Assembly: GCF_023953965.1 (NCBI RefSeq)
Contig: NZ_JAMLIX010000001.1
Span: forward strand, 2,852,501 to 2,916,500
Length of the DNA stretch: 64,000 bases
Direction: 5' to 3'
Source of the DNA: Bosea sp. (in: a-proteobacteria)
GTDB taxonomy: Bacteria > Pseudomonadota > Alphaproteobacteria > Rhizobiales > Beijerinckiaceae
Numbering within the stretch: the first letter of the stretch is position 1; each line of letters opens with the position of its first letter. The position numbers and the translations under genes are program-made. This document shows positions 42,131 through 49,616 of this stretch, piece by piece. Under the pieces are notes generated by a model. It did no database searches, was not told the DNA's origin, and worked only from the letters and a program-made list of their open reading frames with translations.

Positions 42131-42331
42131 ATGAAGCTCGCGACCTACCTCACAGCCCAGAAGCTGACCCATGCCGAGTTCGCCAAGGCGATAGGCGCTT
42201 CCACTTTCGCCGTCGGCAAGTGGGCGCGAGGGGATCGTGTCCCACGTCCTGAGGCGGTGGCCAAGATCAAGGCCGCTACGCAAGGGCAGGTCACCGCCAA
42301 CGATTTCTTTGAGCAGGCGGACGCGGCATGA
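42131..42331 (+). CDS. cro: Cro-like repressor
   Basis: 66 residues, nearly all one helix-turn-helix domain: MKLATYLTAQKLTHAEFAKA, IGASTFAVGKWARGDRVPRP. It is the first rightward gene opposite cI. No ribosome binding site is visible before the ATG, and the promoter boxes predict a start of transcription only 1-2 bases upstream, so the mRNA is probably leaderless. The stop overlaps the next start by ATGA. Confidence 0.85.
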   Translation: MKLATYLTAQKLTHAEFAKAIGASTFAVGKWARGDRVPRPEAVAKIKAATQGQVTANDFFEQADAA

Positions 42332-42660
42332 CCCACTCACTCGACATGACGCTCTGTCGTCGCTGCGGGGAGCCGATGGCTGCGGTCGTCAGCGGCGGGT
42401 CGCTTCCGCGCTACCTCTGCCGGCTTTGCGGGGACCTGGACCTTGCGCCGCCGCTTCCGTCGGTTCGGTCGGCGCCCAGCGGCGATCCTCGCGAGCTCAT
42501 CCTCGGCGCGACTGAACAGATCGAGCTGGGCTTCGACGTTGTCGTTCGCTGCGGCTCTCGGGCCGACACGGGCCGCCAGCCTCTGCATCAGCCGGCGACC
42601 CGCTACTCCGATCAACTCCCACTCCACCGAACGCAACTCCTGCAACGCCACTGTGCGTGA
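42328..42660 (+). CDS. Small zinc-binding protein with doubtful 3' part
   Basis: 110 residues, with its ATG overlapping the cro stop. The first 45 residues have two zinc-type Cys pairs (LCRRCGEPM and YLCRLCGD) and look genuine; the remainder (after about nt 42470) is compositionally odd, rich in R, Q, H and lacking structure-like periodicity. The opposite strand over the second part carries an equally plausible frame (see the minus-strand entry), so the two may overlap tail to tail, or the 3' part is degenerate. Confidence 0.45.
   Translation: MTHSLDMTLCRRCGEPMAAVVSGGSLPRYLCRLCGDLDLAPPLPSVRSAPSGDPRELILGATEQIELGFDVVVRCGSRADTGRQPLHQPATRYSDQLPLHRTQLLQRHCA
42337..42651 (-). CDS. Alternative antisense gene with AANDN motif
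   Basis: 104 residues. The N-terminal part, LRSVEWELIGVAGRRLMQRL, then AARVGPRAAANDNVEAQLDL, resembles small phage and Rhizobiales proteins that contain RAANDN; the C-terminal part over the Cys-motif region looks random. It could be a real small gene convergent with cro, or a shadow. I list it because the product's first 60 residues are better protein than the plus-strand sequence there. Confidence 0.3.
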   Translation of the reverse strand: MALQELRSVEWELIGVAGRRLMQRLAARVGPRAAANDNVEAQLDLFSRAEDELARIAAGRRPNRRKRRRKVQVPAKPAEVARKRPAADDRSHRLPAATTERHVE

Positions 42661-42727
42661 GCAGTCGCAGGAACTGGTGCGCTCGGCACCGTGAGAAATG
42701 AGCCGTCCATCCCACCGGGGATCTCAA

Positions 42728-43207
42728 ATGACCTTCGACGAATGGCACTACCGCATCAAGATCGCCTTCCAGAGCCTCGTGAAAGCGATCGGTACGAATG
42801 AAGCCGCTGGAGCAATCTGCGGCATATCCGACACGTCCATCCATCGTTACGGCGACATTTCGCCGGGGAACGATCATCTGCCGCCGCTCCGCATCGTCCT
42901 GATGCTTGAGGCCGCGTGCGGTCAGCCGATCGTCACCACCGTGATGGCCGAGCGGTCCGGCTGCCGTGTCGTTACGGGCGCTCAGGCAGAAATCAGCGAC
43001 TGCATGATGGAGGCTCACGGCCGCATCCTGAAGGTGCTCGGCGAGGCGACCGTTGAAGTCGGCGAGGCGGCGAAGGACGGCAATTTCAGCCCGAACGAGA
43101 TCAAGCGGATTTTCGCCCGATACGCGGATGCGATCGTCGAGATCAACGCCGCGCAAGGCACCGGCTCACGCCTGCGCGCCGCCGTCGAGCTCAGGAGCGT
43201 GTCATGA
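42728..43207 (+). CDS. CII-like regulatory protein
   Basis: 159 residues from the ATG at 42728. The first 70 residues, MTFDEWHYRIKIAFQSLVKA, then GTNEAAGAICGISDTSIHRY, form a CII/helix-turn-helix type region that occurs second or third behind cro in phages of this host group. The rest is helical (ISDCMMEAHGRILKVLGEAT, then VEVGEAAKDGNFS) like the C-terminal oligomerisation part. It may activate the repressor promoter or act in early control. The stop overlaps the GapR-like start. Confidence 0.6.
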   Translation: MTFDEWHYRIKIAFQSLVKAIGTNEAAGAICGISDTSIHRYGDISPGNDHLPPLRIVLMLEAACGQPIVTTVMAERSGCRVVTGAQAEISDCMMEAHGRILKVLGEATVEVGEAAKDGNFSPNEIKRIFARYADAIVEINAAQGTGSRLRAAVELRSVS

Positions 43208-44052
43208 GCGACGGCCTGCTCGTTCAGACCATGCAGCGCATCATGTCGGTTCTCGACGACATCGACGAGCGCAAAGCTGACATCAAGGAAATCTACCGCG
43301 AGGCGAATGGTCACGGCTTCGACAAGGCTGCGATCGGCGTCGCCATCCGTGAAATTCGCGGCCGCGCGAAGGCCGACACGCCGAAGGCGCAGGAGCGCGC
43401 CGCCATCGTCGACCTGTACGTCTCGACCTTCGACAACGCCCCTCGCACGTACGTGCATGTGCCCGCACGCGAGGGGCGCGGTCAGAACCCCAGCCGGGAG
43501 CATGCCCCGGTAACGCAGGAGGAAGCTCATGTAGATCGCGGCGCGAGCGCGCAGCCCCATAGCGCCCAAGGCGAGCCGGCAATCCCCTCCAAGGCGGGGA
43601 ATGCGGTGACGGGGCAAGCCGTTCAGGAGCCCGAGACGGGCATTGGTCAGCCATCCGGGGCAGGTACCGGAAGCGCCGTGAGAGCCGGCGCACCAGTTTC
43701 GAATACCTCCCTCGGACCTTTGACCGCAGCCCAGAGCGAAGGGGCGGCCGGTGCAAATCCGGAAGAAGCGGCACCTGCCAGCGCCACCGAGAGTGAGGTC
43801 GTCACCGCCCAGGCGCAAGGTGCCGAATTCGTCACACTGACCGGCGAGGGGGAGGGTGGTTCAGCGCCTACTGATCCCTCGCCGGTGGCGGATGAGCCGA
43901 TCAAGGGCCTCGCTGCCGCGAATGCCATCGCCGCTCGCGCCGTGCAGCCGTCGGCTCCCAAGACCGAACGCGGCGAGATCGACATCGAGATCCCCGCATT
44001 CCTGCGCCGCACCGGTGGCGGCAATCATCCCTCATTCGGAGAGCAGGCATGA
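43204..44052 (+). CDS. GapR-like (DUF2312) protein with long disordered tail
   Basis: 282 residues. Residues 5-80 (QTMQRIMSVLDDIDERKADI, KEIYREANGHGFDKAAIGVA, AQERAAIVDLYVSTFD) follow DUF2312/GapR: helix with DDI-x-E-x-KADIKE-x-Y-x-EA-x-x-x-GFD, then a helix ending in LY. GapR is an essential alphaproteobacterial nucleoid protein that encloses overtwisted DNA; it is normally about 90 residues. Here some 190 residues rich in A, G, E, P and S follow, with a conserved-looking end IDIEIPAFLRR. A phage version may shape DNA topology in replication or compete with host GapR. Confidence 0.7.
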   Translation: MSDGLLVQTMQRIMSVLDDIDERKADIKEIYREANGHGFDKAAIGVAIREIRGRAKADTPKAQERAAIVDLYVSTFDNAPRTYVHVPAREGRGQNPSREHAPVTQEEAHVDRGASAQPHSAQGEPAIPSKAGNAVTGQAVQEPETGIGQPSGAGTGSAVRAGAPVSNTSLGPLTAAQSEGAAGANPEEAAPASATESEVVTAQAQGAEFVTLTGEGEGGSAPTDPSPVADEPIKGLAAANAIAARAVQPSAPKTERGEIDIEIPAFLRRTGGGNHPSFGEQA

Positions 44053-44615
44053 ACTTCCATCCCGGCTCCATCACTTGGGGGCGGTCGACCGACGGCAAGC
44101 TGGTGCCGGTCGCCGTTGCCCGCGCTCATCGCCCTGAGGGCACGCGGAAGATCACGCCCGATCAGCGCGACGCGGTCGTGGCGGCTTTCAACGCCGGCAA
44201 GACCTATGGCCAGATCGCCGCTGATCTCGATGTCGGCCGCAACACGATTGCCGGCATCATCTTCCGCGCCCGAAGCGCGGGAAAGATCGAGCGCGAGAAA
44301 AGCCAGCGCCAGATGCGCGCCGTCTTCGTGCCGATCGCGAAGATCCGCCAGGAGCCTCCCAAGACGATCGAGCCGGGTGACACCTATGTCGCCTCCCGTA
44401 TCTCCTTCGCCGACCTGCAGACGCGGCATTGCCGCTGGCCGCTCTGGAAGGATGACGTCCCGTTCTCCGAGAAGCTGTTCTGCGGCAACGCGGTCGAGGA
44501 GGGGAAGCCCTACTGTGCCCATTGCAATGGGCTGAGCGCCGCCCCGCGCCGGACCGACAGCTTCGACAAGAAGCACGGCTTCTTCAAATTAACGAAGATG
44601 GGGCGCCGCCGGTGA
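44049..44615 (+). CDS. GcrA-like cell-cycle regulator
   Basis: 188 residues. A helix-turn-helix at 34-75 (ITPDQRDAVVAAFNAGKTYG, then QIAADLDVGRNTIAGIIFRA) precedes a C-terminal part with CRWPLWKDD (Cys128, Trp130), FCG (Cys145) and GKPYCAHC, the signature of GcrA. Host GcrA binds sigma70 and activates genes at CcrM-methylated promoters. The phage protein is encoded beside the GapR-like gene and upstream of a methylase, and might redirect host transcription. The role here is inferred; the motif match is clear. Confidence 0.8.
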   Translation: MNFHPGSITWGRSTDGKLVPVAVARAHRPEGTRKITPDQRDAVVAAFNAGKTYGQIAADLDVGRNTIAGIIFRARSAGKIEREKSQRQMRAVFVPIAKIRQEPPKTIEPGDTYVASRISFADLQTRHCRWPLWKDDVPFSEKLFCGNAVEEGKPYCAHCNGLSAAPRRTDSFDKKHGFFKLTKMGRRR

Positions 44616-44833
44616 GCGCCATTCCGAACCTCTCCCGAACGCGCGGCGCGCATTTTCTGACCAACCCGCCATTGGCTTCGGCCCTCGGCGAGATTGATCA
44701 AGCCCGCGTCCTTCGGATGTTCCGCTCCGGCTTGGACACCCACGCCATCGCCTCGAATCTCGACTGCACCCCAGCCGCTGCTGCGAACGCCCTTGCTCGC
44801 GCTCGCGATGAAGAGCGGAGGGCCGTGGCGTGA
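44612..44833 (+). CDS. Small HTH-like protein
   Basis: 73 residues from a GTG at 44612, overlapping the GcrA-like stop by GTGA. The segment ALGEIDQARVLRMFRSGLDT, then HAIASNLDCTPAAAANALAR has helix-turn-helix periodicity as in small resolvase-type DNA-binding domains. The stop overlaps the helicase start. No specific family. Confidence 0.5.
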   Translation: MSAIPNLSRTRGAHFLTNPPLASALGEIDQARVLRMFRSGLDTHAIASNLDCTPAAAANALARARDEERRAVA

Positions 44834-46227
44834 GCCTTGCGATCTATCACGACATCATTTCGGCTTCGCGTGGAGCGTTCGTTCCGGTGGGGTTCGATGG
44901 CGAGTTTGATCTGCCGCCGTCGCTTTTCCCGCATCAGCGCGCCGCGGTTGAATTTGCCCTGCGCGCGGGATCGTCCGCGATGTTCCTCGATACCGGCCTC
45001 GGCAAGACGCGCGCCGCTCTGGCGTGGGGGCAGGAGGTTGTCGCTCGCACCAATCGCCCGGTGCTGATGCTCGCCCCGCTGGGCGTGACCCGTCAGCACA
45101 AGGCCGAGGCCGACGAAATCGGGATCGACGCGATTGTCTCTCGCGACGGTGGCCCGCAGGCGTCGCGCATCGTCATCACAAATTACGAGCGACTGCACCT
45201 CTTCGACGCTTCCGAGTTCGCCGGCATCATCCTGGACGAAAGCTCCATCCTGAAAAGCTTCTCAGGGCAGACGACGAAGCGCCTCATTGAAGTATTCAAG
45301 CGCACGCCCTACCGGCTCGCCTGTACCGCGACCCCGGCGCCGAACGATCACGCCGAGCTTGGCACGCATGCTGACTTCCTCGGCGTCATGACCCGCGATC
45401 AGATGCTCATGCGCTGGTTCATCCATGACAGCATGGATACCGGCACGTGGCGCCTAAAAGGCCATGCCGTTCGCCCGTTCTGGGATTGGGTCGCGTCGTG
45501 GTCGCGATGCGTCTCTCGGCCGTCTGACCTCGGCTTTTCCGATGACGGCTTCGAGATGCCGGACCTTCGGATGCACCGCCATTTGGTGGCCGCTGACCGC
45601 CTCGCTGGTCGCGGAGAGGAAAAGGATGGGCAGGCCCATCTATTCCGCATGCCCGACCTGTCAGCGACGTCGGTTCATACCGAGAAGCGCCTGACCTGCC
45701 AGGCTCGCGCCGAGATGGTGGCCGGCATCGTCGCCGCCGAGCCGAATGAGCCGGTCACCGTCTGGGTCGAAACCGACTACGACGCCGACGCCATCATGGC
45801 CGCGATCCCTGAGGCCGTGGAAGTCCGCGGGTCAATGACTCCCGATCAGAAGGAAGATCGCCTCACGGCCTTCACGTCCGGAGATCTGCGCGTTCTGGTT
45901 ACGAAGGCGAGCATCGCCGGTTTCGGCCTCAACTGGCAGCACTGCGCCCGCACTGTCTTCGCCGGCATGAGCTTCTCCTACGAGGCGTTCTATCAGGCCG
46001 TCCGCCGTCATTGGCGCTTCCGCCAGACCCGGCCCGTCGAGTGCCATGTCGTCTTTGCCGACACCGAAGCTGCCATCTGGGACGTGGTGTCCCGCAAGGC
46101 CGGTGACCACGACGCCATGAAGCGGGAGATGACCGCGGCCATGGCCCGCGCGCATCGCGCCGACATCCGCCTCCATTCCTATCAACCGCAGAAGCTGGCC
46201 TCGCTGCCGGCATGGGTGAGCGCATGA
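44830..46227 (+). CDS. SF2 (SNF2-like) DNA helicase
   Basis: 465 residues from a GTG at 44830. Motif I is LDTGLGKTRAAL, motif II is the DExx-like ILDESS, followed by CTATPAPNDHAEL (motif III) and the C-terminal RecA-like motifs LVTKASIAGFGLNWQHC and QAVRRHWRFRQTRPV. Such compact SNF2-type helicases stand next to DNA methylase genes in many tailed phages and are thought to act in replication or recombination. The downstream HNH gene overlaps by four bases. Confidence 0.88.
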   Translation: MSLAIYHDIISASRGAFVPVGFDGEFDLPPSLFPHQRAAVEFALRAGSSAMFLDTGLGKTRAALAWGQEVVARTNRPVLMLAPLGVTRQHKAEADEIGIDAIVSRDGGPQASRIVITNYERLHLFDASEFAGIILDESSILKSFSGQTTKRLIEVFKRTPYRLACTATPAPNDHAELGTHADFLGVMTRDQMLMRWFIHDSMDTGTWRLKGHAVRPFWDWVASWSRCVSRPSDLGFSDDGFEMPDLRMHRHLVAADRLAGRGEEKDGQAHLFRMPDLSATSVHTEKRLTCQARAEMVAGIVAAEPNEPVTVWVETDYDADAIMAAIPEAVEVRGSMTPDQKEDRLTAFTSGDLRVLVTKASIAGFGLNWQHCARTVFAGMSFSYEAFYQAVRRHWRFRQTRPVECHVVFADTEAAIWDVVSRKAGDHDAMKREMTAAMARAHRADIRLHSYQPQKLASLPAWVSA

Positions 46228-46649
46228 AATATCGCGACTTACCCCATAATTTCACCGGCACATGTGCTCGATGCGGCGCAACGTTCTCCGCATATTCGTC
46301 GCCATGCCGACCTCGCAAGTTTTGCTCTCAGGAATGTGGTCAGAAGTCCCGAGTTGGGACGAAGCAATCGGCCGACCACATCGCTAAACGCAGCCGATTC
46401 GGAGAGGCCCATCCGAACTGGAAGGGCGATCAGGCATCTCGAAAGTCCGGTCGAAGCAGGGCATTGCGACATTTCCCCAATCGTTCTTGCGAGGCGTGTG
46501 GTGCCGAGAAGGGCGAGCGGCATCACGTCGACTGCAACCCGCTCAACAATGAGCCGGGAAACATCAAGTTTTTGTGCCGTCCTTGCCATTTGGCATCGCA
46601 CGATTTCACGGTTTTAGGAGCTATCCGCCATGTCGACAAACGTAATTGA
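46224..46649 (+). CDS. HNH homing-type endonuclease
   Basis: 141 residues from the ATG at 46224 (ATGA overlap with the helicase stop). It has an N-terminal zinc-type group (CARCGATF, FCSQEC), then the GEAHPNWKGD stretch typical for NUMOD-like segments of phage HNH enzymes, and an HNH core with CEACGAEKGERHHVDCNPLN and FLCRPCH. Its last 20 bases overlap the methylase start. G+C is lower at its end than in the flanking genes. A free-standing homing nuclease inserted between helicase and methylase is likely. Confidence 0.8.
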   Translation: MKYRDLPHNFTGTCARCGATFSAYSSPCRPRKFCSQECGQKSRVGTKQSADHIAKRSRFGEAHPNWKGDQASRKSGRSRALRHFPNRSCEACGAEKGERHHVDCNPLNNEPGNIKFLCRPCHLASHDFTVLGAIRHVDKRN

Positions 46650-47532
46650 TCAGCATATTGGCGATAGGTTCTGCGCGTATCATTGCGACACGGTGGAATT
46701 CACCGCGACGATGCCGGCCGACAGCATCGGCCTGTCCGTCTACTCGCCTCCGTTCTCGCAGCTCTACGTCTACAGCGAGAGCGAGCGCGACATGGGCAAC
46801 GTCGCGGACCATGACGAGTTCGCGGAGCGCTATCGCTTCCTCGTGCGGGATCTGCTCCGCGCGACCAAGCCGGGCCGCATCAGCGCAGTCCATTGCTCCG
46901 ACCTGCCGCTAAGCAAGTCCCGCGACGGCGTGATCGGTCTCTTCGACCTGCCGGCGCTCATCCGCCAGGTGCACGAACAAGAGGGCTGGACCTACCACTC
47001 CCGCGTCACAATCTGGAAATGTCCGGTTGTGGAGATGACGCGGACAAAGGCTCACGGTCTGCTTTATAAGACGCTGCGCACCGATGGCAGCCGCGTCCGC
47101 GTCGGCATGCCCGACTATCTGCTCGTCTTCCGCAAAGAGAGCGACGGCAAGACGCCAGATCCCGTGCAGCACGATCCCGGCTTCTATCCGGTGTCCTGGT
47201 GGCAAGAGGCGGCGTCGCCGGTCTGGATGACCGTAGATCAGACCAACGTCTTGAACGTTGCGGTTGCACGCGACGACAAGGACGAGCGCCACCTGTGCCC
47301 ATTGCAACTCGACGTGATCGAGCGCGCTGTCCACCTGTGGAGCAACCGCGACGATCTCGTCTACTCGCCATTCATGGGCATCGGGTCGGAAGGCTTCGTC
47401 GCCATCAAGCATGGTCGTCGGTTCGTGGGGACTGAGCTCAAGGAAGCCTACTTCCGGCAGGCCGTCCGCAACCTGACCTTGGCCGAGGACACCGGCACGG
47501 CGGGCGATCTCGTCTCGATGATGGTGGCGTGA
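46630..47532 (+). CDS. Phage DNA methyltransferase (N4/N6 type)
   Basis: 300 residues. The catalytic motif IV is SPPF (39-42), near the N-terminus, and the AdoMet motif I, SPFMGIGSEG (about 247-256), lies near the C-terminus, so it has the beta-class order of CcrM-like and many phage N6-adenine or N4-cytosine methylases. It probably protects phage DNA or changes regulation. There is no partner restriction enzyme. Because a GcrA-like gene lies 2 kb upstream, a CcrM-like effect on transcription is an attractive but untested idea. Confidence 0.85.
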   Translation: MSTNVIDQHIGDRFCAYHCDTVEFTATMPADSIGLSVYSPPFSQLYVYSESERDMGNVADHDEFAERYRFLVRDLLRATKPGRISAVHCSDLPLSKSRDGVIGLFDLPALIRQVHEQEGWTYHSRVTIWKCPVVEMTRTKAHGLLYKTLRTDGSRVRVGMPDYLLVFRKESDGKTPDPVQHDPGFYPVSWWQEAASPVWMTVDQTNVLNVAVARDDKDERHLCPLQLDVIERAVHLWSNRDDLVYSPFMGIGSEGFVAIKHGRRFVGTELKEAYFRQAVRNLTLAEDTGTAGDLVSMMVA

Positions 47533-48200
47533 TGAGCCTAGCCGCGACAGTCTCAGCGATGGCAGCCGCTGGCTGCACAGCGATGCAGATCGCGGCAGTC
47601 GTGGAAGCGCACGAGGCCGCGGAGGATGCGCGCCGCGCGGAGAAGCGCGCAAAGGACGCGGAGCGCCAGCGGAAATCCCGCGCGTCACGCAATGTCACTG
47701 TGACACCGCGTGACCCCGACGGACAGAGCGTGACCGATCGTGACATCGCGGACGAGCTCCCCCTACAAAAGAAAGCCCCCCAGACCCCTAAAGAAAACTA
47801 CCCCCTATCCTCAGAACCTTCGGTTCTTCGGTGTGAGAGCGCGCGGCGCCACGTTTGGCCCGAGGACTTCGCCAAGCAGGTCTGGGACCTCTTCCCTCGG
47901 AAGACCGAGAAGCAGGCCGGCATGACAGCGCTCGCCGACCTGCACCGCCGCGATCGGCTGCCCTGGTCGGAACTCATCGACGGCATCCGCAGCCTCACCG
48001 ATGCGGTTGAAGACCCGAAATTCGCGCCGGCCCTGCACCGCTGGCTGAAGCGGGAACGCTGGCAGGACCAGCATCCGACAGCAGCCCGGCCGCCGCCAAT
48101 GCCGCCCCGCAACAACCGATCCCTGATCGACGGCCTGGATGAAATCGAAAGGAGGTTCTCCGATGTCCCAGCACCAAACTACCCCCGCCTCGCGGGCTGA
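47532..48200 (+). CDS. Phage replication protein (DnaT/GntR-type region)
   Basis: 222 residues from the ATG at 47532. A polar basic helix (AAEDARRAEKRAKDAERQRK) and a variable linker precede VWPEDFAKQVWDLFPRKTEK, then LPWSELIDGIRSLTDAVEDP and FAPALHRWLKRERWQDQHP. This C-terminal pattern (W-x-x-FP-x-K..K..A, then P-x-x-WL-x-x-ERW) is common in phage replication initiation proteins that precede a helicase-loader-like gene. It overlaps the next gene by 38 bases. Confidence 0.65.
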   Translation: MSLAATVSAMAAAGCTAMQIAAVVEAHEAAEDARRAEKRAKDAERQRKSRASRNVTVTPRDPDGQSVTDRDIADELPLQKKAPQTPKENYPLSSEPSVLRCESARRHVWPEDFAKQVWDLFPRKTEKQAGMTALADLHRRDRLPWSELIDGIRSLTDAVEDPKFAPALHRWLKRERWQDQHPTAARPPPMPPRNNRSLIDGLDEIERRFSDVPAPNYPRLAG

Positions 48201-48717
48201 GGCGACCACGGCCCTCCGTGCGCTGTTCGAGGCGTTCCCCGCTGATCGCGGCAACGGCATCGGCGGCGCCGCCACATACCTGCTGGCGGTTGAGGGTTAT
48301 TCGCTCATCGCGATCCAGAAGGCTGTCTATCGCTTCATCCGCGGCGAATTCGACTGGTTCAACGGCAAGTTTCTGCCGACAACCGCCGAGCTCTCACGCG
48401 GCTGCCGCTATTGCGAGGATTTGATCGCGCCCCCCAAGCCGCTGGCGCTCCCGGCGCCGGGTGACGTGATCGACGACAGCCCCGAGGCTATCGCTCGCCG
48501 CCAGCAACATGCCGAGAACTGCCGCCGCAACCGCTTCGACTGGAAGCAGATCGCCGACGGCAAGGAGCCGCTCGAAATCGACCCGGTGAATCCGATCGAC
48601 GACTACAACGGCTGGGAAGCCCGCGAGAAAACCCGCCTCGCTGATGAGAGCAAGAGCGGCAAGTTCCGCCTCTCTGACGAAGCCCTCGGGAAGATGATGA
48701 AACGGGATGCCGCCTGA
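48163..48717 (+). CDS. Replication-module protein, unknown
   Basis: 184 residues from the ATG at 48163, with AGGAGG upstream. Content: TTALRALFEAFPADRGNGIG, then LLAVEGYSLIAIQKAVYRFI, GEFDWFNGKFLPTTAELSRG and ending FRLSDEALGKMMKRDA. It resembles the small proteins that follow replication initiators in related phages; a helicase-loading accessory role is possible. No P-loop is present. Confidence 0.55.
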   Translation: MSQHQTTPASRAEATTALRALFEAFPADRGNGIGGAATYLLAVEGYSLIAIQKAVYRFIRGEFDWFNGKFLPTTAELSRGCRYCEDLIAPPKPLALPAPGDVIDDSPEAIARRQQHAENCRRNRFDWKQIADGKEPLEIDPVNPIDDYNGWEAREKTRLADESKSGKFRLSDEALGKMMKRDAA

Positions 48718-49430
48718 TGGCCCGCAAGAAGAAACGCCCGCGTCCGATCCCCGAGATCGAGATCATCGAGACGCTGCAGCCGGCGCCGACTGATCTCGAC
48801 TTCGGCACGACGGAGAAGCCGAAGCCGTGGTATCTGGTCTGGACTACACCGCGCGGCGAGGCGAAGGCGGCCGAAGGGTTGCTTGCAGCGGAGTGCCAGG
48901 TGTTCTGGCCTCACTTCGAGCGCATCATTCGCCGCAAGAACAAGCCAGAGATCAAGAACCTGATCTCGACGTTCCCGCGCTACCTCTTCGCGTCGGGGCT
49001 GCCGAAGCTCGCTCAGCGCCTCACTGTCGTCGGGCCCGACGGGAAAACTGGGATCACCATCGACGGGCGACCGATCGAGGACATTCGGGAGATCGACGGC
49101 GTCGTGTCCGTCGTCCGCAACAGTCAGGGCTGGTGCGCGGTGCCCCGCGCCGTCCTTGAGAAGATCGCTGCCTATCAGGGGACGGTCGCCCATCCAGTCC
49201 CAGCACCCGAACCGATCAAGAGGCTCAGCATCGATCCCGGCGATAGGGTCAGGATCATCGACGGCCCGTTCGCCAGTTTCCAGGCGACCGTCGTCGACAT
49301 CCTCGGGCTGGAAACTGCTGGCGTCCTCATCGACATATTCGGCCGAGAGACGAAAGCGGAATTCGACGTCCGCCAGATCGAGCTGGTGAAGAAAACCCGG
49401 AAGGGTGTTGACGACCGCTTCGCTGCATGA
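48717..49430 (+). CDS. NusG-like transcription antiterminator
   Basis: 237 residues. The NGN-type part includes KPWYLVWTTPRGEAKAAEGL, QVFWPHFERIIRRKN, FPRYLFASGL and IDGVVSVVRNSQGW; the KOW part is DPGDRVRIIDGPFASFQATV, VDILG, and FGRETKAEFDVRQIELV. NusG/RfaH/LoaP-type proteins ride on RNA polymerase. The gene is last in the early rightward operon and is followed by a terminator-like hairpin (49573-49597) and the late genes, the same place as Q of lambda. I infer that it promotes late transcription. The N-terminal 35 residues are an extra basic extension. Confidence 0.82.
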   Translation: MARKKKRPRPIPEIEIIETLQPAPTDLDFGTTEKPKPWYLVWTTPRGEAKAAEGLLAAECQVFWPHFERIIRRKNKPEIKNLISTFPRYLFASGLPKLAQRLTVVGPDGKTGITIDGRPIEDIREIDGVVSVVRNSQGWCAVPRAVLEKIAAYQGTVAHPVPAPEPIKRLSIDPGDRVRIIDGPFASFQATVVDILGLETAGVLIDIFGRETKAEFDVRQIELVKKTRKGVDDRFAA

Positions 49431-49572
49431 GACATAGCGATTCATGGTTTGTTCGGTAGTGTGATCGCCACCTCGCGCGGCTCGATCTCACGGACCCCAC
49501 GCCGCCACTCTGGCGGGACCATGCGAAGCTTTGCCCGGCGACTGCGGATGTACCAGCGCCAAGGGTAACAGG

Positions 49573-49597
49573 AGCCCGGCCGAGAGGTCGGGCTTTC
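49573..49597 (+). terminator. Terminator-like hairpin before late genes
   Basis: AGCCCGGCC (49573-49581) pairs with GGTCGGGCT (49586-49594) around a GAGA tetraloop with one G-T pair, followed by TTC. It lies between the NusG-like gene and terS. The rest of the 186-base gap 49431-49616 shows no gene; a late promoter may lie there but I see no confident boxes. Confidence 0.55.
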
Positions 49598-49616
49598 TCA
49601 TATCCAGATCGAGATC

